Made by a program: the position numbers and the translations under genes. The notes below the pieces were generated by a model. The model was not told the DNA's origin. It did not search any database and was given only the letters and a program-made list of their open reading frames with translations. A stretch of 64,000 bases of DNA, taken from contig JADANN010000380.1 of NCBI GenBank assembly GCA_018806985.1, positions 2,420,501-2,484,500 on the forward strand, given 5' to 3'. Positions 56,868 through 64,000 of this stretch are shown here, one piece after another. Position 1 is the stretch's first letter. The number at the start of each line of letters is the position of its first letter. The DNA comes from Angiostrongylus vasorum (taxonomy: Eukaryota > Nematoda > Chromadorea > Rhabditida > Metastrongylidae).

Positions 56868-57107
56868 TATGTCTCACAAACATCAATAAACAACTAAGTA
56901 AGTGAAATACTCATCAATAAGGCGAAATCTCTCCCATAGCTATCAATAAACTATTTTATTAGTTAAATACTCATTAGTAAGACCAAACCTGTCTCACAAC
57001 ATTCATTAATCCATTTTGAAAATGAAATACCCACCCATAAAATCAAATGTATCTTACAACTGTCAATAAACCATTTTTTAAATAGACGCCTCGTCAAAGA
57101 GGCAAAT
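56868..57107. repeat. 60-bp tandem repeat, four units
   Basis: Units 56,868-56,927, 56,928-56,987, 56,988-57,047 and 57,048-57,107 each have exactly 60 bp. They share a CTCAC start, a TCAATAAAC block at about position 16, an AAATAC block at about 38 and a terminal AAA. Units are diverged from one another but never change length. Not coding. Confidence 0.85.
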
Positions 57108-57114
57108 ACCTCTT

Positions 57115-57245
57115 AAAAGTTCTTCTTCTTCTTCTTTTTCCTTTTCTTCTCCTTCTTCCTGGTCTTATTCTTCTACCTCGTCCTTTTCTTGTGTTCTTTT
57201 TTCTTCTTCTTCTTCCTCGTCTTCTTCTTCCTCTTAATGCTCTTC
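57115..57245. repeat. CTT-rich polypyrimidine tract
   Basis: Almost pure C/T on the plus strand for ~130 bp (TTCTTCTTCTTCTT and variants). It yields a lysine-rich minus-strand frame (57,173-57,430) that is not a gene. Confidence 0.9.
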
Positions 57246-57922
57246 TTCTCCATCTTCCTAGTCTTCTTGTCGTCCTTAATACTAAATATAGTTGGAATAC
57301 AAAACGCGCCGTTATATGGAAGCAGCAACTGTTCGGGGGAATGGCTCCTATAATGGTAACTTGAACTCATCATTTCCATACCTAGACGTAAAGACGCGTA
57401 GGAAAACGGGCTATTCAATGCTTTTGTCATTGCACTTGTTTTGAGCAGAAGGTAAACATTTAATTTAAAATGCGTTCATATGAATACCCTTGACCAGTTA
57501 AAAAGAAATGCTTAATATCCACTTTAATTAGCAACAAGTGTTAGGTGATTTTGCCTTATTAATGATATTTTTTACCATCCAGTGCCTCAGTAAGCAAAGG
57601 TAACCGCAGAGAAACCGGCTCTGAAAAAACTAAAATCGCAAAAACATTAGGCATCGAGAAGCAAAAAATGAATTAGACAGCCTTGCAAGCTCACCAAAAA
57701 CGTTCATTACTAAGTAATCCAAACGTTAAACAAGACTCGGATAAGAGATCAGCCTGAAGCAAACCCGTTGTACTGAAAGAAACTTATCCGCAAAATGGAC
57801 ACATTCTCCTATGGACAAAGACCCTAAAATGTTTGTCTTGGTGATCCGGAACCAGCCTATACACATGACATAGTTTTTATAGAGAATTCCTCTAACAATC
57901 CTCGAAATTCTCTATCTACCTG

Positions 57923-58200
57923 ATGGAGATCGCGTTACTACACCGACGCGTGCGTACCCTGCGTCTATGTCCAGTTATGGCCAATGGGCAAGCCGCTCGC
58001 TTGGACGCAGCCACGCCTACCGCCACCGGCATTTGGCCAGGCGACGACTTGGTGAGCGCCGTCGGCAGCTCCATCATTGCCCCTCTCCCGATTGATCTTT
58101 CCTTACAGATTCATTTGCTTAGGTCGTAGTGATAGGAACTGTAATCACTCTCGCTCTTGCTCTTATTTCTCCGTTAGCACTTGCATTGTTATTACGTTAA
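57923..58200 (+). CDS. Possible small membrane protein, two-exon model
   Basis: Exon 1 57,923-58,051 (43 codons, unusually GC-rich for the window) ends on a full codon before GTGAGC. The 71-nt intron 58,052-58,122 ends TTGCTTAG. Exon 2 58,123-58,200 continues in frame with a hydrophobic run (VVVIGTVITLALALISPLAL, then ALLLR) and a TAA. The product would be ~68 aa with a C-terminal membrane anchor. An alternative acceptor, CCTTACAG, lies at 58,108. There may be upstream exons; an in-frame TAA lies shortly before the chosen ATG. No homologue recognised. Support is the composition, matched phase and splice consensus only. It might be the tail of a transposon-encoded protein. An acceptor-like CACAG lies 59 bp past the stop. 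Confidence 0.35.
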
Positions 58201-58259
58201 TGTTATCGTTGATTTTCGCATACGTGTTGACATGATTTCGATGCTCTCATCGTTCACAG

Positions 58260-58335
58260 GTACTCCACAAACGGCTCTCCACTATTATTCGCTTTCTCGA
58301 ACGCTCTTCATACTCTTGTGCTGTGAGCCGTTACA
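58260..58335 (+). repeat. 76-bp direct repeat, copy 1, behind a splice acceptor
   Basis: Starts GTACTCCACAAACGG right after CGTTCACAG (58,251-58,259), a good nematode 3' splice site. Copy 2 at 58,488-58,563 differs at two positions. Confidence 0.9.
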
Positions 58336-58465
58336 TTGGTGCATGCATTATTGTTAAAGCATTTTATTAGAAAGAAGAAATCTACTGAACCACCTTATTT
58401 GTACTTTGTTGTGCATAACCTCATTGCATTGTTGTGTAAATAGTATATATATGCGTGTGAATAAA
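58336..58465. other. Spacer with AATAAA at its end
   Basis: AT-rich, with the polyadenylation-type hexamer AATAAA at 58,460-58,465 directly touching the SL1 sequence. Confidence 0.6.
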
Positions 58466-58487
58466 GGTTTAATTACCCAAGTTTGAG
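58466..58487 (+). other. Exact SL1 spliced-leader sequence
   Basis: All 22 nt equal SL1 (begins GGTTTAATTACCC, ends AAGTTTGAG). It is joined at its last base to copy 2 of the 76-bp repeat, exactly where copy 1 has its splice acceptor. A normal SL1 RNA gene would continue with GTAAAC to form stem I and later an Sm site (AATTTTTGG type); neither is present. The best reading is a DNA copy of a trans-spliced RNA. Confidence 0.9.
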
Positions 58488-58563
58488 GTACTCCACAAAC
58501 GGCTCTCCACTATTATTCGCTTTCTGGAACACTCTTCATACTCTTGTGCTGTGAGCCGTTACA
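58488..58563 (+). repeat. 76-bp direct repeat, copy 2, fused to SL1
   Basis: Matches 58,260-58,335 with two differences (near 58,527 and 58,531). It ends GTTACA like copy 1; beyond that the sequences part. Confidence 0.9.
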
Positions 58564-58575
58564 GTTTTCCCAAAC

Positions 58576-58774
58576 TCTTAGTATGACTGCTGACGGCACA
58601 GATCGATAAGAACTAGCTGAGAGACCGGCGAAACGAAGGACCCGCACGGTGTGGTGGTGAACGCGTTACTCCCCGGAAAGGACAATAGCGCGTTCGTTCC
58701 CCACCGCAAACATCTGCGGTCCGGAGTTTTGCAAATATCTCAGCAATCTTGTGGTTGTATTTCTTAGTATGACT
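58576..58774 (+). mobile_element. Foldback family, 5'-truncated, 13-bp target duplication
   Basis: Element 58,589-58,761 is flanked by TCTTAGTATGACT (58,576-58,588 and 58,762-58,774). It begins inside the family sequence (GCTGACGGCACAGATCG) and runs to the usual 3' end (GATATTTGC.. inverted, CTCAGCA, TTGTATTT). The left arm is absent. Confidence 0.9.
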
Positions 58775-59120
58775 CATAATCGCACCCATTTAAGCTTCCT
58801 AACAATTGGCATGGTAAAACAGTACATAATCATAGTGCTCATATGATAACATTGATGATAACCTAATAGTTATCCCAACATTCTACGTTTCTCATTTACT
58901 ACGTTCCACAGCAGACGCAATGAAACCCTACGACTAGTCAAATCACCTCAGTGGATGTCGTAGTGAAGGTATTTATTTCGAAAAACTTAGTGTTCCTAAG
59001 AAGAACGCCATCAACATTGTTTCTTTCTAGAACTAAAAAAAAGTCAAATTTTCGCCATAATCATGCCAGGCTGGCATGTGATTAAACTGGTCTACAAATA
59101 AATCCTACTTACTTACCACG
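58775..59120. other. No supportable feature
   Basis: AT-rich spacer. Confidence 0.4.
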
Positions 59121-61232
59121 GATCCACGTCGTGGTGAAAACCTGGATACGCCCAGCAAGGTTAAGTTACGACTCCTAAGAGGATCAAATTGCTCAGACAG
59201 CAATAGGCTACCTTCAGTGCCCCACACATTGGGTGCTCTCATCTATCTGACCTCAGCCGGGGAGACGACCAATGAGAGGCCACAAAATCTTAGGATACGC
59301 AGGACGTCACTGAAAACGAACCTGACGAACACACGCACAACACGCTATGGAGACTGTTTCTTGCTGTGCACGAATAATATAGGAATACTCTCCACATCTT
59401 ATCGCCTTTCTTGCAGCCTCAGATCGCATTAAATTTCATGTGATCGCACTACAAGAAACAAAAATCAAGAAGGCTGACATACGCCAACTAAACAACGGGA
59501 CATTTGTGATCCGCGGAGAAATGGTCACGAAATGTCGGTGTCGCTACCGCTATGTCATCCATCCAATGTCTATCTAGTCGACTCATACGAGATCGTCTAT
59601 CCTCTCATGGCCGTCCTGCGTCTTAAACTGAAGCATCATGCGCAATGATAACGCGTACTACAAATTTGTTTTCGGAGACTTCAACGCCAGAATAGGAAAA
59701 GCCAATTAGAGCGAATACAGAGTCGGAAATTTTGGACTAGGAGAAAGAAATGAGAACGGAAACCTTCTCGTAGGACTTCTGTCTTCAGCACGTCTCTTCC
59801 ACTAAAACTCGTTTTTCCAGAAGAAAGTCGCCGCTAGATATAGTCTCCTAACAACGTGACTTATGCGGGACCGACCACATTTTGACAAGTAGAACCTATT
59901 GACGCATCGGTAGTTCCGTCATTCGGTACTGGTTTCGGTCACCGCCTTCTTTGCACAAAAAATTCGATTAAGCCGTAAGCTGGAAAAGCATTCCGTCGTC
60001 GACCATGCGGAAAAAAGAGAGCTGTATATGATCAAAAAATTTCGAACGGAATAATATCCAAACGTGAGTGGTAGATTAAGCAAAACCTGATGAAATACTA
60101 CGAGTTTGTCGAAGAACTGAAAAGTTGCTCCAAATTCACTTCAGTTCCTCAAGCAGGAAGATCAGATCGACTCTCCATTACCACAAAGGAGTTGGACGAA
60201 AAGAGAAGGAAACTGAAGCTCGATCCTATTGACACGTTTAATATGGCAAGTAATAAAATTCAGCTGCAGAAGGGCTTTGCAGGAAGACTTACATCGGTAT
60301 ACGCAGAAGAAACCTCCTGGAAGCAGGAGAGAAAAGAACCAGTTTAGAAAAATGTCATTGAAATTTGTGCGATTACAACACTCCGCTTTCCGCTCTAAGG
60401 AATGAACATGGGATCAACAAAACTTCCTGACATTGTTGTAATTGATAACGGAGACGCTCTACGACAATCTTTTCCGTTCGACAGTCCCCATTCGTTCTCT
60501 GGAGAACAAAACCCACTTCGAATTTTTCCGTCGAGGGTTCGAGTTGCGATAAAAGACATGAAAAGCACTGCTCCAGAACTCGATGATATCATCATTACCT
60601 CCTTGGAGTTGAAAGCCAAAGTTTACATGTACTTCTCGCAAACAATGGCAGCCTACCTTCAAAAAATCCAAGACCACTAGAGGACTTCACGCACAGTCAT
60701 CCTCTCTAAGAAAGGTGACCTAACGGATTTTCGTAACTACCGCCCGATATGCTTGTTGGTGCACTCTACAAGGTGTTCACGAATATTATCTATCACGTAT
60801 GTCAGAGACATTGGATGAGGCACAACCAGTTGAGCAAGCAGGATTTCGACGAAGATTTCGGTCATTGACCACATCAAAATTGTGTTCAGGGTCACCAAAG
60901 TTTGTCGGGAATACCACCTGCCCTTAGTGTGGACTCTTGTCGACTATGAAAAAAGCGTTTGACAGCGTCGAAATGAATGCTATCTGATTAGTTCTCGTCG
61001 ACCAAGGAGTAAAACCTTCCTACATAAGAACTCTCTACCGTTATCGGAACAGAAATACAGTCAGTTTTTTCCATCAACTTCTTACCATACCGATGTATCG
61101 GTTGGCCAGAAGAATATAGAATAGTAGTTGATCGGATTGTCCTGTGTACGCCAACTATGGATGGAATGCTCGACTTCCTCTCTGCTCTGCCACGCACGAC
61201 TTTTACTCGTGTTGTCGTGTGTTCCGTAGTAC

Positions 61233-61254
61233 CTCAAACTTGAGTAACTAAACC
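61233..61254 (-). other. SL1-like 22-nt sequence, two mismatches
   Basis: Minus strand reads GGTTTAGTTACTC followed by AAGTTTGAG. Changes at positions 7 and 12 of SL1. GTACTA follows, which could pair with TAGTTAC in the leader, as intron bases do in SL RNA stem I. No Sm site follows. The downstream ~60 bp resemble those after the 7.4-kb copy (GACAAC, AAAGTC, GCGTGGC). Confidence 0.65.
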
Positions 61255-61439
61255 GTGCATGCGCGTTGCATTTCCACGACGATGAAATGAGACTAGAAAT
61301 ATAAATACAATATACAGCTTTCATAATATGTAGGACGGTGTGACATAATTTAAGTGGTAAACTCATAATAACACTGAGTCTGCTACAGTACCCTTGTGCT
61401 GTGTACTGAGGGGGAGGTAAAATATAACTGGGTAGCCAG

Positions 61440-61626
61440 AGATGATGGAGCGACTTAGCCGCAGGCTGAGAGAATGATGTGATGTATAAGTGTGACAAAG
61501 CGTACAGTAGGGCTGGTAGAAGAGCTTAGCTAGAGATGAGAGAGCGACTTAGTTGCAGACTGGGGGAGCACTGTGCTGTATAAGTGTGATGGAGGATACA
61601 AACGTGCCAGTAGAGGTTAGCACATT
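61440..61626. repeat. Two ~93-bp tandem units in insert B
   Basis: Unit 1 (61,440-61,532) and unit 2 (61,533-61,626) share GAGATGA, GAGCGACTTAG, GTATAAGTGTGA and a CAGTAG.GGT block before TTAGC. About 75-80% alike by eye. Confidence 0.75.
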
Positions 61627-62470
61627 AGAAGGCACATGTGAGCTTATGACATTACAAAATGGTAACAAATAAGTGGTAACAATGTGATGAGGAGGAACAG
61701 GAGAATACCATGCACTTGTGACTAACTTAAATAGACATGTTTAATTAATATGACGAGAGCTACAATAAGAGGTCATGAAGATAATATTGGTAGGAATGAG
61801 TGATATGAAGTAGCCTTGCTTAGATTACTGATAGAAGACTCTTGTATCGTAATGAAGTGAGCTACAGCAATGAGTGCGAAGATTATAATAAATTTGTGTT
61901 GACAATGTTATGGTTATGAAATAAATTATACACAACACAAGTACATTGATACAAGAAGGAAACTGAAAAAATTTAGAAGGGTGCTAACGATCGTGACGAG
62001 TCGTCGAAAGGCGAATGTTAAGTGGCGTGGCTAGATCAAAGGGAGTGGCGTGAGTAGCAGGGTCAAGGCATGGGTCGCAAGGCTTAGTCTCCACGCGATG
62101 AGTCGCGCCCAGTAGCATGCTGGGGTGCCTGATGGTTGAGAGGGAAATGGAATGTAGGGCACGCAAGCGGGCGTTGTGGCAAATATTTTGCTACATAATA
62201 GGTTACATGCAGTTACGAGAAATGTTCTCTATTGACTTATAGAAAATATTTATTAAGTAGATATAACCCATAGGAAAAGGGGTGCGACATTATTTCACCA
62301 AAACTTTTCAGTGCCGCACTGCTGTGGATGATGAAGTCACTCGCTTGGGGAGGGAAAGGCATAATTATTGATGGAAAATTCCCATCAAACAGTTTCGCCA
62401 ACGACAACGTCGTATTCTCAAGAAGTACCAGAGAAGCAGTGACGACGACCAATGAGCTCAATGGAGCGGC

Positions 62471-62756
62471 AAAAAAGCGTGAAAGGATAAAGGATAAAGC
62501 TTTCGGCGTTGGCATTCGACTTCATTATGTATCGTTGGAGGTGATTGAATGCATATCTGCCCTTTACAATGACTCGAGGTGACCTACCGATGTATCGAGC
62601 CAGTGCTGCTATCTTCCCACACAAGTCTGGTACCAATTTGCCGACCCCGGAGGGATGGAAGGCTTGGTGGGCCATGGGCGCGGGGATCGATTCCACGTGT
62701 GTGTCGCAGCGGCGCCTCCAACCACTGCGGCACACGCGCCCCTGGGAAAAAAGCGT
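62471..62756 (-). repeat. SINE family 1 with 10-bp target duplication
   Basis: SINE 62,481-62,746 lies between AAAAAAGCGT at 62,471-62,480 and 62,747-62,756. The tail (AAAGGATAAAGGATAAAGC) is at the left and the tRNA-like head at the right. The RTE reading frame continues on both sides, so the insertion point is exact. Confidence 0.93.
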
Positions 62757-63499
62757 ACTATGCATAAATCGGAAGAACACTCAGTTTATGAAAAAGCCAT
62801 GGTGCGAAGGCGAACAAATTGAACTGGATGGCTTTCTAATTGCATTGACGACCTCAAACGTATACTTTGAGCGATTAATGAACATGGAAACAACATGGAG
62901 AAAGAATTAGACAGAAAAAGGAGAGCAGCTTGGGCCACATTCAGGCCACTCAAAGAAGCCACCGAGCAACTGAAGGACCCGAAATCCGCGCTCACCGTTT
63001 AATTCAACGGTCCCCCAGCGCTCTGTTGTGCTGCAGAGACGTGAACCACGTCAAGAATACTGCGCACTACTCCATAGAGCGCTTGAACGGTGTCTTCTGA
63101 AATACATCTGACATTCTCAATACATAGCCGGAATGCGAAGCTCTGATCTTCGAAATCTGTCACATTTTCGAGAGCCAGCAGAATATACACTGATAGCAAA
63201 ACATAGATGGGTCCGTCGCACGATGTGAAGAACGGACGACAGATGGACGAAAAGAATTATCCTACATGTTGGGCGCACGTGTCCGTAATCAAAGTTGATC
63301 AGCTGCCCTTAAAGCTGCAGTTATTTTACAGATCACAGTATGACACTCACACCACCCACCATGCTCTAGTAAAACCACTAGCATGGACGACGATTGCGAA
63401 AACGAATGGCAAACGTGCTCGGGTCCACACAACTCGTGAAGATGGACCGTCCAAGTATCAAAATATGCAAGTAAAAATCCCATCTAAGTGAAACTAAAG

Positions 63500-63800
63500 C
63501 GCCAACCTACATAGGCGCTGCTTCGAGCCAGCCTTGGGCTTACCAAGCCTCTCATTACTCCGACGCTGCGAAATTGTTGCGAAACTTATCTAAAACAAGC
63601 CAGTCGTCCAAATCCACGTGGGATCGCCTTAACGGGATTCGTGAGAGAGAGGAAAAAATCCTCAAGCAAAAGCCGAACGCGCACGCAGGAAAGGAGAAGT
63701 ATCCGAAGACATTCATGGATGGTGGATGCGGGGATATAATTCGAGAAGTTCTGGAATCCGCTAATGTGTCGGGCTATTCGATAAATACACTAAAAAATAA
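63500..63800 (+). repeat. SINE family 2 copy, diverged
   Basis: CACGTGGGATCGCC near 63,617, GAAAAAATCCTCAAGCAAAA near 63,652 and CATGGATGGTGGATGCGGGG near 63,714 match the family-2 body order. A tRNA-like head is not clear. The 76-codon frame here is incidental. Confidence 0.55.
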
Positions 63801-64000
63801 ATAGTACACGAATAGGTTCTGCACTCAACATGGTAACTGTCGCATTTGTTTCTTTCTCAGCAGGGATTACTATATAAATAAATTGCTGCAGTGTCGTTTC
63901 GGTGCACTAATTGTAAATCAAATGCTTATTTTCTGTTCATTTAAAAATATCTCCATAAAGCAGTAGTCAGCAGTTTCGGTGTATAAACAACGTGATAAAA
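63801..64000. other. No supportable feature
   Basis: AT-rich window end. Confidence 0.4.

Larger units (their letters stand above)
61092..62266 (+). mobile_element. LTR-like insert in the RTE, copy B
   Basis: The RTE frame is cut after 'LLTIP' at 61,090 and resumes at 62,267 with 'GKG'-coding sequence, so 1.17 kb was inserted. ATACC (61,087-61,091) and ATAACC (62,263-62,268) may be the target duplication. It begins near TGTATCGG and shares landmarks with the repeat at 7,328-8,383. No coding sequence, so a solo LTR is the simplest reading, but the right end does not show a clear CA. Confidence 0.5.
59125..63475 (+). pseudogene. RTE retrotransposon, near full length, twice interrupted
   Basis: The 5' region starts near 59,125 (GTCGTGGTGAAAACCTGGAT). 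Endonuclease: 'KFHVIALQETKIKKADIRQLN' region near 59,430, 'FVFGDFNARIGKA' near 59,668. Linker: 'SITTKELDEKRRKLKLDP' near 60,175. RT: 'RNYRPICLL' near 60,730, 'LDEAQPVEQAGFRRRF' near 60,810, 'VDYEKSV' near 60,940, 'FHQLLTIP' near 61,070. An LTR-like insert occupies 61,092-62,266. RT resumes with 'GKGVRHYFTKTF' near 62,272, the catalytic block reading FAND near 62,397, then a SINE at 62,481-62,746, then 'NRKNTQFMKKPWCEGEQIELDG' region near 62,770, the C-terminus to about 63,250 and the 3' tail near 63,445-63,470. Stops and frameshifts throughout. Confidence 0.9.

Noticed and set aside
56868..57107. CRISPR-like array
   Set aside because: The 60-bp units abut without spacers and diverge throughout; this is satellite DNA in a eukaryotic genome.
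57173..57430. Lysine-rich minus-strand protein
   Set aside because: Translation of the polypyrimidine tract.
58466..58563. A working SL1 RNA gene
   Set aside because: The 98-bp length and a CTGGAAC resemble an SL RNA, but the intron start does not complete stem I, no Sm site is present, and the downstream 76 bp are a copy of sequence lying behind a splice acceptor.

Overview
The window looks like repeat-dense, gene-poor chromosome of a parasitic clade V nematode, most likely a strongylid close to hookworms. Three points suggest this. (i) A 22-nt sequence at 58,466-58,487 is identical to the nematode SL1 spliced leader, and two near-copies lie at 7,471-7,492 and 61,233-61,254 (minus). (ii) Many decayed RTE-clade non-LTR retrotransposons with endonuclease and reverse-transcriptase reading of the kind common in hookworm genomes. 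(iii) Penelope-like elements (PLEs) with GIY-YIG tails, plus tRNA-derived SINEs. The genus is inference. I find no bacterial, plasmid or phage genes, no rRNA, no convincing tRNA gene and no CRISPR array.

Layout. 1-9.8 kb: SINE and RTE pieces, an unrecognised 128-aa ORF, and an LTR-like repeat with an antisense SL1-like sequence. 9.9-12.4 kb: a foldback element, a CA/CATA microsatellite and a PLE with two halves in opposite directions. 12.4-30 kb: dispersed unclassified repeats, RTE scraps, SINEs and a tandem duplication. 30-37 kb: RTE copies, SINEs and one copy of a ~1.3-kb duplicated block; its other copy at 13.7-15 kb preserves the empty RTE target site. 37.1-39.0 kb (minus): the only recognisable host-type gene relic, a broken adenylation (AMP-binding) domain of NRPS/AASDH type, split by a non-autonomous element with a perfect 13-bp target duplication. 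39.6-43 kb: RTE and PLE. 43-46.4 kb: two unrecognised ORFs and a large foldback with an 11-bp target duplication. 46.5-52.8 kb: a PLE interrupted by an RTE, then a second PLE tail and more non-autonomous copies. 52.8-58.8 kb: a SINE inside a TA microsatellite, low-repeat sequence, a 60-bp satellite, a possible two-exon small membrane protein, and the SL1 sequence fused to a copy of an upstream segment exactly at a splice-acceptor boundary. 59.1-63.5 kb: a near-full-length RTE broken by an LTR-like insert and by a SINE with a 10-bp target duplication.

Nearly every coding trace is a transposon relic with stops, frameshifts or catalytic changes, so the elements form layers of insertion rather than a pathway. 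RTE is probably the machinery that moved the non-autonomous family ending in the same CCAAGTAT-type tail. The most notable observations are the SL1 copies, the foldback family with 9-13 bp target duplications and apparent 5' truncation, and the adenylation-domain relic. Boundaries without a stated target duplication are approximate because they were found by eye.
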